Under the pieces are notes generated by a model. It searched no databases and was not told the DNA's origin. It saw only the letters and a list, made by a program, of their open reading frames with translations. This document shows, in pieces, positions 1 to 9,058 of a stretch of DNA of 64,000 nt (positions are counted from its first letter, which is position 1; the number at the start of each line of letters is the position of its first letter). Origin of the DNA: Desulfocurvus vexinensis DSM 17965. GTDB taxonomy: Bacteria; Desulfobacterota; Desulfovibrionia; Desulfovibrionales; Desulfovibrionaceae. The stretch lies in contig NZ_KI912582.1 of the NCBI RefSeq assembly GCF_000519125.1, forward strand, positions 1 to 64,000. The letters run 5' to 3'. Position numbers and translations under genes: made by a program.

Positions 1-15
1 GAAGGAGCAGCGACC

Positions 16-96
16 ATGTACTTCGACGCCGAATATGAGTGTATGTCGCGCCAGGCGCTGGAGCAGGTGCAGCTTGAGCGCTTGCAGTCCACGCTC
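16..96 (+). pseudogene. 5' fragment of a phenylacetate-CoA ligase gene
   Basis: The ribosome site GAAGGAG at 1-7 precedes an ATG and 27 codons that read like the N-terminus of Desulfovibrio-type phenylacetate-CoA ligases (MYFDAEYECMSRQALEQVQL, then ERLQSTL). Similarity stops abruptly after Leu27. The frame continues to 414 but encodes only low-complexity Pro/Gly/Arg sequence over hairpin-rich DNA. In this bacterial group such a ligase often neighbours a branched-chain amino acid ABC operon, as here. It is probably a remnant left by deletion or rearrangement. An assembly junction at the window edge would look the same. Confidence 0.5.
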
Positions 97-196
97 TCCC
101 CCACCCCCTTCCCTGAAAAGGCGCTCTCGGGGGGGGCGGCCCGGGACAGCGTAATCTCCCCGGTCCGCATCAACCTTCCCAACCCCTCGCCCCTCC

Positions 197-246
197 CCGG
201 TCCGGGAATGCTGCGGCGGTCCCCCGCCGCAGCATTCCCGGACCGG
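197..246. terminator. Perfect 23-bp hairpin
   Basis: Arms 197-219 and 224-246 are perfect reverse complements around the 4-nt loop TCCC. There is no T-tract. It lies between the ligase fragment and the convergent livF, so it could end transcription from either side or be a repeat element. Confidence 0.5.
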
Positions 247-256
247 CGTGCGGGGT

Positions 257-328
257 CAAGGGGCCGTTGGCCCCTTGCGGGGGTCCAGGGGGCGGCGCCC
301 CCTGGCGGGGTCTGGGGCAGCGCCCCAG
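257..328. repeat. Block of three short perfect hairpins after livF
   Basis: Three consecutive palindromes occur: 257-277 (9-bp arms, loop GTT), 285-305 (9-bp arms, loop GGC) and 312-328 (7-bp arms, loop AGC). They are joined by GGGGTCC- and GGGGTCT-like linkers. The block abuts the livF stop codon. The same module type recurs at 13853-13960, so this looks like a dispersed intergenic repeat. Confidence 0.6.
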
Positions 329-1060
329 CTACTCGGCGTCCAGGTCGCGGCCCAGGTAGGCGCGTTGCACGTCGCGGTTTTCCAGCAGTTCCTCGCTGGG
401 GCCCTGGAGGATGATGCGTCCGGTTTCGAGCACGTAGCCCCGGTCGGCCACGCGCAGGGCCATGCGCGCGTTCTGTTCGACGACCAGCACGGTCAGCCCG
501 AAGCGGTCGCGCAGTTCGCGGATATGGCGGAATATTTCGCGGCTGACCTGGGGCGCCAGGCCCATGCTGGGCTCGTCGAGCAGCAGCATCCGGGGCCGGG
601 CCATGAGGGCGCGGCCGATGGCCAGCATCTGCTGTTCGCCGCCGGACAGGGTGCCTGCGGCCTGGGTGCGCCGGGAGTGCAGCACGGGGAACATGGTGTA
701 GACGGCGTCCAGGTCCTGGGCGATGGCTGCGCGCTGCCTGCGGCCCCAGCGGTGGTAGGCGCCCAGTTGCAGGTTGTCTTCCACGCGCATGGGTTTGAAG
801 ACCTTGCGGCCTTCGGGCACGTGGGACAGGCCCAGGCGGACGATGGCGTCGGGGGCTGCGCGGGTGATGTCGCGCCCGTCCAGGACGATTTCGCCGCCGC
901 TTGGGCGGTGCAGCCCGGAGATGGTGGTCAGGGTGCTGGTCTTGCCGGCGCCGTTGCCGCCGATGAGGGCGACGATTTCGCCGGGGCGCACGTGCAGGGA
1001 GGCGCGTTTGACGGCGTGGATCCTGCCGTGGTGGATGTCGATGTTGCGCAGGGTCAGCAC
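329..1060 (-). CDS. livF: Branched-chain amino acid ABC transporter ATP-binding protein LivF
   Basis: A 243-residue cytoplasmic ATPase, one of the two that power a branched-chain amino acid-type importer. The Walker A motif GGNGAGKT is at residues 34-41. A canonical signature LSGGEQQ and a Walker B ending LLLDEPSMGLAP follow, with the H-loop region near VVEQN. Length and motifs match LivF rather than LivG. It is the last gene of livK-H-M-G-F, 8 bp after livG. The true substrate could be an amino acid, amide or aromatic acid. The ligase fragment next door hints at aromatic substrates but does not prove it. Confidence 0.93.
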   Translation of the reverse strand: MLTLRNIDIHHGRIHAVKRASLHVRPGEIVALIGGNGAGKTSTLTTISGLHRPSGGEIVLDGRDITRAAPDAIVRLGLSHVPEGRKVFKPMRVEDNLQLGAYHRWGRRQRAAIAQDLDAVYTMFPVLHSRRTQAAGTLSGGEQQMLAIGRALMARPRMLLLDEPSMGLAPQVSREIFRHIRELRDRFGLTVLVVEQNARMALRVADRGYVLETGRIILQGPSEELLENRDVQRAYLGRDLDAE

Positions 1061-1068
1061 GGTGGCCT

Positions 1069-1845
1069 CTAGAGCTCGTCGTCGCCCAGGTAGGCGCGCA
1101 CGACTTCGGGGTTCTTCTGGATCTGCTGGGGCGTGCCCAGGGCGAGGTTGCAGCCGTGGTTGAGGACCATGATCTCGTCGGAGATGGTCATGACCAGGTC
1201 CATGTCGTGCTCGACCAGGACGACGGTGACGCCGAGGTCGTCGCGGATGCGGCGGATGAGGGCGCCCAGGGCGCGGGTTTCGGCCATGTTCAGCCCGGCG
1301 GCGGGCTCGTCGAGCAGCAGCAGGGTGGGGTTGGCGGCCACGGCGCGGGCCAGTTCCAGGGCGCGCTGCTGGCCGAAGGCCAGCTCGGCGGCTTGGGCGC
1401 TGGCCAGGTTTTCCAGGCCGACGAAGGCCAGGCGGTCCAGGGCATGGTCGTGGCAGCGGCGTTCCTCGCGGCGGTAGCGCGGGGTGCGCAGCAGGGCGTC
1501 CAGGGCCGAATAGCGCACATGGCGGTGGCAGCCGGTCATGACGTTCTCGGCCACGGTCATGTTGGAGAAGACTTCGAGGTTCTGGAAGGTGCGCACGATG
1601 CCTGCGCGGGCGCGGCGGAAGGCGGGCTGGGCGGTGATGTCGCGCCCGGCCAGGGCCACGGCGCCCGAGGCCATGCGCACCATGCCGGTGACGGCGCCAA
1701 GCAGGGTGGTCTTGCCCGCGCCGTTGGGGCCGATGATGCTGGTGATGGTGCCCTGGCGCACGGCGAAGTCCACCTCGGCCAGGGCCGTGACCCCGCCGAA
1801 GCGCACGGTGACGCCCTGGCAGCGCAGCAGCGGCTCAGCGGACAT
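1069..1845 (-). CDS. livG: Branched-chain amino acid ABC transporter ATP-binding protein LivG
   Basis: A 258-residue partner ATPase of LivF. Walker A GPNGAGKT is at residues 39-46. The signature loop is LAFGQQ, a common LivG variant of LSGGQ, and Walker B ends LLLLDEPAAGLN. An open frame extends upstream to 1929. ATG 1845 is chosen because GGAGG lies just upstream and the protein then begins at the conserved LLRCQGVTVRFGG. The start overlaps the end of livM by 11 bp, indicating translational coupling. Confidence 0.92.
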   Translation of the reverse strand: MSAEPLLRCQGVTVRFGGVTALAEVDFAVRQGTITSIIGPNGAGKTTLLGAVTGMVRMASGAVALAGRDITAQPAFRRARAGIVRTFQNLEVFSNMTVAENVMTGCHRHVRYSALDALLRTPRYRREERRCHDHALDRLAFVGLENLASAQAAELAFGQQRALELARAVAANPTLLLLDEPAAGLNMAETRALGALIRRIRDDLGVTVVLVEHDMDLVMTISDEIMVLNHGCNLALGTPQQIQKNPEVVRAYLGDDEL

Positions 1846-2797
1846 GGGGCCTCCGGGCGATGAGCAGGCGCGCCAGGCGCGCGGCGGCCCCGGCCAGGCC
1901 CTGGGGCACGAAGATGACGCACAGGACAAGGATGGCGCCGTAGAGCAGGGTTTCCACGTCTTCGAAGGCGCGCAGGAACTCGGGCAGCGCGGTGAGGAAC
2001 ACCGCCCCGGCCACGGCGCCCCACACGCTGGCCATGCCGCCCAGCACGACCATGACGATGAGCGTCACCGAGAAGTGGAAGCCGAAGGACGACGGGGCCA
2101 CGAAGCCGAGGTAGTGGGCGTAGAGCACCCCGGCCACCCCCGCGTAGGCTGCGGAGAGCACGAAGATGAAGCGCTTGGCGCCGGTGATGTCGATGCCGGA
2201 GACCTCGGCGGCGCGCTCGCTGGTGTGGATGGCGCGCATGGCGCGGCCCACGCGCGAGTCGATGAGGTTCAGGGCGGCCCAGGCCAGCAGGGTCAGCACC
2301 GCGCCGGTGAGGTAGTAGTATTCGAGGTCGGACTCGAAGGCGTGGCCGAAGAGCGTCAGGCGCGGGATGCCCACGAAGCCGCTGGGCCCGCCGGTGAGTT
2401 CGATGGCCTCGTTGAAGACGATGTAGACGATGAGCCCGAAGCCCAGGGTGGCCATGGCCAGGGAGTGCCCCGAGAGCTTGAGGGTCGGGATGGAGATGGC
2501 GTAGGCCACGGCGGCGGTCAGCGCCACGCCGGCGGCGCAGCCCGCGCCCACGGGCCAGCCGCAGGTGGCGGTGAGCACGGCGGTGGTGTAGGCGGCCAGG
2601 CCGTAGAAGGCGCCGTGGCCCAGGCTGATCTGCCCTGCGTAGCCCAGCAGCAGGTTCAGGCCGATGACGACCATGGCGTTCAGGAAGGCCAGGATCAGGG
2701 TGGACAGGTAGTAGTCGTTGGTCAGCAGCAGCGGCATGGCCGCGACACCGGCGGCGAAGGCCGCCAGCGCGGCAAGGTTCCTGGCGCCATGGCCCAT
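1835..2797 (-). CDS. livM: Branched-chain amino acid ABC transporter permease LivM
   Basis: A 320-residue inner-membrane permease with repeated hydrophobic segments and the LivM-type sequence GLNLLLGYAGQISLGHGAFYGLAAY near residues 45-70. The EAA-like cytoplasmic loop (RVGRAMRAIHTSERAAEVSGI) is around residues 190-210. It pairs with LivH to form the channel. The start lies 3 bp after the livH stop. Confidence 0.93.
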   Translation of the reverse strand: MGHGARNLAALAAFAAGVAAMPLLLTNDYYLSTLILAFLNAMVVIGLNLLLGYAGQISLGHGAFYGLAAYTTAVLTATCGWPVGAGCAAGVALTAAVAYAISIPTLKLSGHSLAMATLGFGLIVYIVFNEAIELTGGPSGFVGIPRLTLFGHAFESDLEYYYLTGAVLTLLAWAALNLIDSRVGRAMRAIHTSERAAEVSGIDITGAKRFIFVLSAAYAGVAGVLYAHYLGFVAPSSFGFHFSVTLIVMVVLGGMASVWGAVAGAVFLTALPEFLRAFEDVETLLYGAILVLCVIFVPQGLAGAAARLARLLIARRPHVR

Positions 2798-2800
2798 GGT

Positions 2801-3682
2801 TCAGACCCTGTGGGCGCTCTGGGCGCCGAAAAGCCCTGTGGGCCGTGCGAACAGCAGCACCAGCAGGATGACGAAGGTGATGGCGTCCTTGTAGGCCGAG
2901 GACACGAGCCCCGCGCCGAAGGCTTCGAGCACGCCGAGGATGAGCCCCCCGGCGGCGGCGCCGAAGGGGTTGCCCAGCCCGCCCAGGATGCAGGCCGCGA
3001 AGCCCTTGAGCCCGAGCAGGATGCCCACGTCGTAGCTGGTCATGGTCAGCGGGGCGAGGATGGCCCCGCCCACGGCGCCCACCAGGGCCGCGAGCATGAA
3101 CGAGGCCAGGACCATGCGCCGCACGTTGACGCCCACCAGGGCGGCGGCCCCGGGGTCGTAGGAGCAGGCCAGCATGGCCTTGCCGTGGATGGTGGCGGTG
3201 AAGAAGGCGCGCAGCGCCGCCAGCATGGCCAGGGTCACGGCCAGCACCCACAGGCTCTGGGGCAGCATGGCCGCCCCGGCGAAGAGGATGGGCTGCATGC
3301 CCGAGAAGTGGGGCAGGGCGTGGGTGTCCTTGTCCCACAGCAGCATGACCAGCCCGCGGATGAGGATGGACACGCCGATGGTCACGATGACGAGCTGGAT
3401 GGTGCTGGCGCCCTTGGCGGGGCGGATGGCCAGGCGTTCGACCAGCCCCCCCGCCAGGGTCGTCAGCACCACGGCCCCGAGCACGGCGGGCACCAGGGGC
3501 AGCCCGAGCACCTGGCCCAGGGCCACGGCGAGCATGCCGCCCAGCATCACGAACTCGCCCTGGGCGAAGTTGATGATGCCGGTGGTGTTGAAGATGATGG
3601 TGAACCCCAGCGCCGTCAGGCCGTAGGTGCTGCCCACGGTCAGCCCGGAGATGAGGTATTGCAGCAGGCTCGCCGTGTCCAT
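2801..3682 (-). CDS. livH: Branched-chain amino acid ABC transporter permease LivH
   Basis: A 293-residue polytopic permease. The N-terminus reads LLQYLISGLTVGSTYGLTAL followed by NFAQGEFVMLGG, both typical of LivH. The C-terminal half contains the coupling-loop region and ILGGLGNPFGAAAGG. It begins 4 bp after the livK stop and is followed closely by livM, as expected for a single transcript. Confidence 0.93.
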   Translation of the reverse strand: MDTASLLQYLISGLTVGSTYGLTALGFTIIFNTTGIINFAQGEFVMLGGMLAVALGQVLGLPLVPAVLGAVVLTTLAGGLVERLAIRPAKGASTIQLVIVTIGVSILIRGLVMLLWDKDTHALPHFSGMQPILFAGAAMLPQSLWVLAVTLAMLAALRAFFTATIHGKAMLACSYDPGAAALVGVNVRRMVLASFMLAALVGAVGGAILAPLTMTSYDVGILLGLKGFAACILGGLGNPFGAAAGGLILGVLEAFGAGLVSSAYKDAITFVILLVLLFARPTGLFGAQSAHRV

Positions 3683-3686
3683 GGGG

Positions 3687-4835
3687 CTACCGCAGCACCT
3701 TCCAGCCGCCGTTCTCGATGGCGACCATGACGAAGGAGGTGGGGTCCAGGCCGTTGTGGTCCTCGGGGCTGAAGTTGAACACGCCGGTGGCGCCCACGAA
3801 GCCGGTGGTGGCCTCCAGGGCGTCGCGGATGGCCTGGGGCTCGGCGGAGCCCGAGGTCTCGATGGCGGCCTTGATCAGCGCCAGGGCGTCGTAGGCGTAG
3901 CCGCCGAAGGTCGAGGGCGCGACGGAGAAGCGGGCCGTGTAGTCGGCCACATAGGCGGTGAGCACGTCCTTCTGGGCGTTGCCGTCCTCGATCTGGTCCA
4001 CGGCGATCATGCGCCCGGCGGGCAGCAGCAGGCCTTCGGCGGCCTCGCCAGCCAGCTCGATGAACTTGCCCGAGGCCACGCCGTGGCTCATGTACAGCGG
4101 GGTGTCCATGCCGAGCTGCACGCGGTTGCGGGCGATGACGGCGGGCCCGGGGTTGGTGCCCCAGCAGACGATGGCGTCGGGGGCCAGGCCCTTGATCTTG
4201 GTCAGCTGCGGGGTCATGTCCGTGTCCTTGGGGCCGTAGATCTCGTCGGCCACCAGGGTGAAGCCCTCGGCGGGCAGCATCTCGGCCAGCACGGCGCGCC
4301 CGGCCTGGCCGAAGCCGTCGGACACGGTGAGGATGGCGACCTTGGAGAGCCCGGCCTGGCGCAGGTGCTCCAGGATGCGGGCCACGGCCTGGCGGTCGGA
4401 CTGCGGGGTCTTGAAGACCCAGGGGTTCACGGGCTGCACGATCTTCTCGGCGGCGGCGCAGGAGACCAGGGGCACCTTGGCGGCGGGGAATTTGTTCATC
4501 ACGGCCAGGGTGTTGCCCGAGACCGTGGGGCCGATGACGGCGACGACGCGGTCTTTTTTCAGCAGCTTGTCCACGGCGAGCACGCACTTGTTCACGTCGG
4601 TCTCGTCGTCGTAGATGACCAGCTCCAGCGGCCTGCCGAGGATGCCCCCGGCGGCGTTGATCTGGTCTTGCAGGAGCAGCAGGGTGTTCTTTTCGGGCTC
4701 GCCCAGGAAGGAGGCCGGGCCGGTGACGGAGAGCACGGCGCCGAGCTTGATGGGCTCTGCGGCGCGGGCCGGGGCCAGGGTGGACAGCAGCAGGCACAGG
4801 GCCGCCAGTACGGCGAAAAGGCGCATGGTCTTCAT
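3687..4835 (-). CDS. livK: Periplasmic branched-chain amino acid-type binding protein LivK
   Basis: A 382-residue secreted binding protein of the type I periplasmic fold. It has a signal peptide (basic MKTMR, hydrophobic core LLLSTLA, cleavage near ARAAEP at about residue 26). The mature protein starts with IKLGAVLSVTGPASFLGEP, the hallmark of this family. It delivers ligand to LivHM. AGGGAG precedes ATG 4835. A second ATG three codons in is possible. Confidence 0.92.
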   Translation of the reverse strand: MKTMRLFAVLAALCLLLSTLAPARAAEPIKLGAVLSVTGPASFLGEPEKNTLLLLQDQINAAGGILGRPLELVIYDDETDVNKCVLAVDKLLKKDRVVAVIGPTVSGNTLAVMNKFPAAKVPLVSCAAAEKIVQPVNPWVFKTPQSDRQAVARILEHLRQAGLSKVAILTVSDGFGQAGRAVLAEMLPAEGFTLVADEIYGPKDTDMTPQLTKIKGLAPDAIVCWGTNPGPAVIARNRVQLGMDTPLYMSHGVASGKFIELAGEAAEGLLLPAGRMIAVDQIEDGNAQKDVLTAYVADYTARFSVAPSTFGGYAYDALALIKAAIETSGSAEPQAIRDALEATTGFVGATGVFNFSPEDHNGLDPTSFVMVAIENGGWKVLR

Positions 4836-4929
4836 GCGGGTTCTCCCTTGCGGATTCAGAGGATGGACGGAAAGGGAACCGGGACGGCGGGCCTTGGGGC
4901 GCGCGCGTCCTTGCCAAAAAGCCGGGGGC

Positions 4930-5118
4930 CTAGCGGCTAAACTGGAAGATGCCGCCCGTGCCCGTCACGCCCCGGAATAGTCGCTGGACCATGGGGCGGG
5001 CGGTGGCGGCGGGGAAGGCGGTGGCGGCGGCGCCCGGGCGGGCGCCGCAGGGGACGGGGGCACGCCGGACCGCGCGGGGCCTGGCCAGGGCCAGGGCGTT
5101 TGCTGCGGTGCGGGTCAT
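4930..5118 (-). CDS. Small leader ORF upstream of livK (unknown)
   Basis: A 62-codon ORF preceded by AGGAGGA six bases before its ATG, the best ribosome site in this part of the window. The product is rich in Ala and Arg with a distinctive C-terminus GVTGTGGIFQFSR. It ends 94 bp before livK and has no recognised homologue. It could be a small protein or a translated leader of the liv operon. The Ala/Arg/Pro-rich N-terminal half is also what chance reading of GC-rich DNA gives. Confidence 0.4.
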   Translation of the reverse strand: MTRTAANALALARPRAVRRAPVPCGARPGAAATAFPAATARPMVQRLFRGVTGTGGIFQFSR

Positions 5119-5241
5119 GCGCGTCCTCCTGGGAGAGCGGGTCGTGGTTGCGGGCCGCCCGGCCGGGCCGGAGCGTTTCCCGCGGCGGCTTGCGTGCCGC
5201 CGGGTTCCTCGTTTGTTGTCGAAACCGGGGCCGTTGTCAAG

Positions 5242-5258
5242 GCCAATAGATTATTGGC
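5242..5258. promoter_or_regulatory. 17-bp palindrome upstream of the liv operon
   Basis: GCCAATA-GAT-TATTGGC is a perfect inverted repeat with 7-bp arms in otherwise GC-rich DNA. On the minus strand it sits immediately upstream of a TTGACA hexamer (positions 5235-5240), a likely -35 for the leader ORF and livK. The form suits an operator for a dimeric regulator. The regulator is not identified. Confidence 0.5.
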
Positions 5259-5332
5259 GCGGCGCCCCCGGGGGCGGGTGGCGGGTGGCGCGGTGCCCTG
5301 CTGCGGTCCCCGGGGGCGGGGCGTGCCGGCCC

Positions 5333-6997
5333 CTACTGCCCCTTGCCCGGCCCGCCCGGGGCGCACATGGCGCGGTACGCCGCGATGAGGCCGTTGGTGG
5401 AGGCGTCGTGGGCGGCGGGGTCGGGCTTGGCGGAGAGTTCGGGCAGGATGGCCTTGGCCAGCTGCTTGCCCAGCTCCACGCCCCACTGGTCGAAGGAGTT
5501 GATGTTCCAGACCACGCCCTGCACGAAGATCTTGTGCTCGTAGAGCGCGATGAGCGTGCCCAGGGTGGCGGGGGTCAGGCGCTCGTAGAGCAGGCTGTTG
5601 GACGGGCGGTTGCCCGCGAAGGCCTTGTGCGGCAGCAGGCGGGCGATCTCGGCGTCGGCGTGGCCCTCGGCGCGCAGGGCGGCCTCGGTTTCCTCCAGGT
5701 TGCGCCCGCGCATGAGGGCCTCGGTCTGGGCCAGGAAGTTGGAGACCAGCACCCGGTGGTGGTCGCCCACCGGGTTCAGCGGGTTGGCCGCGCACAAAAA
5801 GTCGCAGGGCACGAGCTTGGTGCCCTGGTGCAGCAGCTGGTAGAAGGCGTGCTGGCCGTTGGTGCCGGGCTCGCCCCAGACCACGGGGCCCGTGCCGTAG
5901 TCCACCAGGGTGCCGTCCAGGGTCGCGCTCTTGCCGTTGGACTCCATGTCGCCCTGCTGGAAGTAGGCCGGGAAGCGGTCCAGGTACTGGTCGTAGGGCA
6001 GGATGGCGTGGGTGCCGCAGCCGAAGAAGTTGTTGTACCACACCCCGAGCATGGCCAGGACCACGGGGATGTTCTGCTCCAGCGGCGCGCTGCGGAAGTG
6101 CTCGTCGGCCAGGAAGGCGCCTTCCAGCAGTTCCTCGAAGCGGGCCATGCCCACGGTGAGGGCGATGGACAGCCCGATGGCCGACCACAGGGAGTAGCGC
6201 CCGCCCACCCAGTCCCAGAACTCGAACATGTTGGCCGGGTCGATGCCGAACTCCGCCACGGCCCGGGCGTTGGTGGACAGGGCCACGAAGTGCCGGGCCA
6301 CGTCCTTTTTCGCCGCGCCGGACTCCAGGAACCAGCGCTTGGCCGTGGCGGCGTTCATCATCGTCTCCTGGGTGGTGAAGGTCTTGGAGGCGACGATGAA
6401 CAGGGTGGTTTCGGGGTTCAGGCGGCGCAGGGTCTCGTGGATGTGGGTGCCGTCCACGTTGGAGACGAAATGCGGCGCGGGGCCGTCGGCGTAGTGGGCC
6501 AGGGCGCGGCAGACCATGGTCGGCCCCAGGTCCGACCCGCCGATGCCGATGTTGACCACGTCGGTGATGCGCCGCCCGGTGTGGCCCAGCCAGGCGCCGC
6601 CGCGCACGGCCTTGGCGAAGGCGCCCATGCGCCCCAGCACGGCGCGCACCCCGGGCATCACGTCCTGCCCGTCCACGAGCACGGGGCGGGCGGAGCGGTT
6701 GCGCAGGGCGGTGTGCAGCACGGCGCGGCCCTCGGTGACGTTGATGGGCTGCCCGGCGAACATGGCCTCGCGTCGCTCGGGCACCTGGGCCTGGCGGGCC
6801 AGGTCCATGAGCAGGGCCATGGTCCGCTCGGTGATGCGGTTCTTGGAATAGTCGAGCAGCACGGGGCCCAGGCGCAGGGAGAAGCGCGCGAAGCGCTCCG
6901 GGTCCTTGGCGAACAGCTCGCGCATGTGCAGCGAGGACATTTCGCGGTAGTGCTCTTCGAGCGCCTTCCAGGCCGGAGACAGGGCGATGCTGGTCAT
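5333..6997 (-). CDS. pgi: Glucose-6-phosphate isomerase
   Basis: A 554-residue cytoplasmic enzyme interconverting glucose-6-phosphate and fructose-6-phosphate in glycolysis and gluconeogenesis. It carries the sugar-phosphate-binding [15 protein letters not shown], the first family signature around [16 protein letters not shown] and the second around [13 protein letters not shown] near the C-terminus. Length matches the long bacterial PGI form. The frame extends upstream to 7171. ATG 6997 is chosen because AGGGA precedes it and the extension is Pro/Arg-rich noise. Confidence 0.95.
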   Translation of the reverse strand: MTSIALSPAWKALEEHYREMSSLHMRELFAKDPERFARFSLRLGPVLLDYSKNRITERTMALLMDLARQAQVPERREAMFAGQPINVTEGRAVLHTALRNRSARPVLVDGQDVMPGVRAVLGRMGAFAKAVRGGAWLGHTGRRITDVVNIGIGGSDLGPTMVCRALAHYADGPAPHFVSNVDGTHIHETLRRLNPETTLFIVASKTFTTQETMMNAATAKRWFLESGAAKKDVARHFVALSTNARAVAEFGIDPANMFEFWDWVGGRYSLWSAIGLSIALTVGMARFEELLEGAFLADEHFRSAPLEQNIPVVLAMLGVWYNNFFGCGTHAILPYDQYLDRFPAYFQQGDMESNGKSATLDGTLVDYGTGPVVWGEPGTNGQHAFYQLLHQGTKLVPCDFLCAANPLNPVGDHHRVLVSNFLAQTEALMRGRNLEETEAALRAEGHADAEIARLLPHKAFAGNRPSNSLLYERLTPATLGTLIALYEHKIFVQGVVWNINSFDQWGVELGKQLAKAILPELSAKPDPAAHDASTNGLIAAYRAMCAPGGPGKGQ

Positions 6998-7174
6998 GCG
7001 GGTTCCCTCGCGCGGCGCGGCTGGGGTTTGCGATGCTCGGTCAGCATGGGGGAAAAGCGCGGGCAAGTCAACGCGCCGGGGCGGCGGGGAACCGGGGGCG
7101 GGCAGGCGGGGAGGCGGCGGGCCGGCGCGGCGCGGCCGGGCGCAGGGGCAGCCCCCCGCGTCCGGCCGCATGCG

Positions 7175-8491
7175 TCAGTACATCAGCCCCGGCAGGAACA
7201 GCACGATCTGCGGGAACAGGAACATGAGCACGATGCCTGCCACGATGGCCAGCAGGAAGGGGATGGTGCCCTTGAAGATGGCCTCCAGGGTCATGCCCGG
7301 AACGAGCTTCTGGGACATGCCGAAGACCACATAGACGTTGATGCCCACCGGCGGGGTGATGACGCCCATCTGCGTCACCAGCACGATGATCACGCCGAAC
7401 CAGATGGGGTCGTAGCCCAGGTGCTGCACCACGGGGAAGAAGATGGGGATGGTCAGCATGATCAGCGCCAGGGCGTCCATGAAGCAGCCGCCCACGAAGT
7501 AGATGGCGATGATCACGGCCATGACGCCGAAGGCGGGCAGGTCGAAGCCCGCCACCCATTCGGCCACGTTGAAGGGGATGCGCGTCACGGCCAGGAACTT
7601 GCCGAAGACCGTGGCCCCGGCCACCAGGAACAGCACCATGCACGAGGTGCGCAGGGTCTCCTCCAGGGAGGCAACGAAGGCCCGCCAGGGCAGCCTGCGC
7701 CGGGCCACGGCCAGCACCAGCACGCCCAGCACGCCGATGGATGCGGCCTCGGTGGGCGTGAACCAGCCGAAGAACATGCCGCCGATGACCAGGGCGAACA
7801 CCAGCAGCGTATCCACCAGCCCGCCCAGGGAGCGCAGCTTTTCGGCGCGGCTGAAGCCCTCGCCCGCCGGGCCCAGGCTCGGGCGCAGGGCGCACTGGAT
7901 GGCCACGGCGACGATGAACAGCGCCGTGAGCAGCAGCGCGGGCAGGATGCCCGAGACGAACAGCGCGCCGATGGACTGCTCGGTGAGCACGCCGTAGACG
8001 ATGAGCACCACGCTGGGCGGCATGATCATGCCCAGGCCGCCGCCCGAGGCCACGCTGCCCGCCGCCAGGGAGTTGGCGTAGCCGTAGCGCTTCATCTCGG
8101 GGATGGCCACGGTGGCCATGGTCGCCGCCGTGGCGGGCGAGGAGCCGCATACCGCCCCGAAGGCCGAGCAGGCCGCCACGGTGGCCATGGCCAGCCCGCC
8201 GCGCACGTGCCCCAGGAAATGGTAGGCCGTGTCGTACAGCCGCCGCGAAATGCCGCTGTTGAAGGCCAGCTGGCCCATGAGGATGAACAGCGGGATGGTG
8301 GACAGACTGTAGGAGGAAAACGCCTCGAAGAAGCTGCGCGAGAGCAGGTTCAGCCCGCCCTTCCACGAGGTGAGCAGCGAAAAGCCGATGAAGCCCGTGA
8401 GGGTCATCACATAGGCCACGGGCATGCGGGTCATGAACAGCGCGATCATCACCGCGATGCCCAGGATTCCGGCCAGGGTCGGGTCCATCAT
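7175..8491 (-). CDS. dctM: TRAP transporter large permease (DctM family)
   Basis: About 438 residues of a polytopic inner-membrane protein, the Na+-driven transport subunit of a TRAP carboxylate importer. Features include ALFMTRMPVAYVMTLTGFIG near the start, NSGISRRLYDTAYHFLGHVRGGLAMATV and the GGLGMIMPPSVVLIVYG segment. The start overlaps the dctQ stop as ATGA. A second ATG follows directly. It is the terminal gene of tetR-dctP-dctQ-dctM. Confidence 0.93.
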   Translation of the reverse strand: MMDPTLAGILGIAVMIALFMTRMPVAYVMTLTGFIGFSLLTSWKGGLNLLSRSFFEAFSSYSLSTIPLFILMGQLAFNSGISRRLYDTAYHFLGHVRGGLAMATVAACSAFGAVCGSSPATAATMATVAIPEMKRYGYANSLAAGSVASGGGLGMIMPPSVVLIVYGVLTEQSIGALFVSGILPALLLTALFIVAVAIQCALRPSLGPAGEGFSRAEKLRSLGGLVDTLLVFALVIGGMFFGWFTPTEAASIGVLGVLVLAVARRRLPWRAFVASLEETLRTSCMVLFLVAGATVFGKFLAVTRIPFNVAEWVAGFDLPAFGVMAVIIAIYFVGGCFMDALALIMLTIPIFFPVVQHLGYDPIWFGVIIVLVTQMGVITPPVGINVYVVFGMSQKLVPGMTLEAIFKGTIPFLLAIVAGIVLMFLFPQIVLFLPGLMY

Positions 8492-8976
8492 CTGCCGTCC
8501 TTGGTGGTCAGGTGGCGCAGCACATCGCGCGCCAGGAACAGGGTGAACACGGCGAACCCGAAGGCCAGGGCCAGGACCACCAGGTGCGTCGGCAGGCCCA
8601 GGTTCATGGATATCAGCCCCGAGGCGCGCATGGTCAGGGCGTAGTCCACCATGCGCCAGGCCACCACGCCGAACAGGGCCATGGCCGTGGCGTTGGTCAG
8701 CAGGGCCACGGTGGCCCGGGCGCGGCGCGGCAGGCGGCGCACCAGGATTTCCACCCCGATGTGCACGCCCTGGGCGTGGGCATAGGGCAGGCACAGGGCC
8801 ACGGCCAGGGTGGCCAGGATGGTGGTCAGCTCCTCGGAGCCGAACAGGGGCGTGTTGAACAGCCCGCGCCCGGCCACGTCGGCGCCGGTGAGCAGCGCCA
8901 TGCCCATGAGGCAGGCGCAGGCCAGGGCGCGCATGACGGCTTCGAGGCGGTCCAGAAGGCGGGAGAGTGCGTGCAT
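8488..8976 (-). CDS. dctQ: TRAP transporter small permease (DctQ family)
   Basis: A 162-residue protein with four predicted transmembrane segments. It contains the DctQ-type motif GRGLFNTPLFGSEELTTILATLAVALCLPYAHAQGVHIGVEILV. It forms the membrane complex with DctM and overlaps it by four bases. It lies 82 bp after dctP. Confidence 0.9.
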   Translation of the reverse strand: MHALSRLLDRLEAVMRALACACLMGMALLTGADVAGRGLFNTPLFGSEELTTILATLAVALCLPYAHAQGVHIGVEILVRRLPRRARATVALLTNATAMALFGVVAWRMVDYALTMRASGLISMNLGLPTHLVVLALAFGFAVFTLFLARDVLRHLTTKDGR

Positions 8977-9058
8977 GGTTGTGCGTTCCGCTCGGGCAAA
9001 AGGGGAGCGGAGGCGGGCCGGGCTGGTCCGCCTCCGCTTGCGGTCGGTTGCGCCCGGG

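Noticed and set aside
16-414. 132-residue protein continuing from the ligase fragment
   Set aside because: After residue 27 the reading passes through palindromic repeats and gives Pro/Arg/Gly noise.
1538-3730. 730-codon plus-strand open frame opposite livG, livM and livH
   Set aside because: Its sequence is His/Gly/Glu-rich without motifs and is the antisense of three clear liv genes. High GC produces long stop-free antisense frames.
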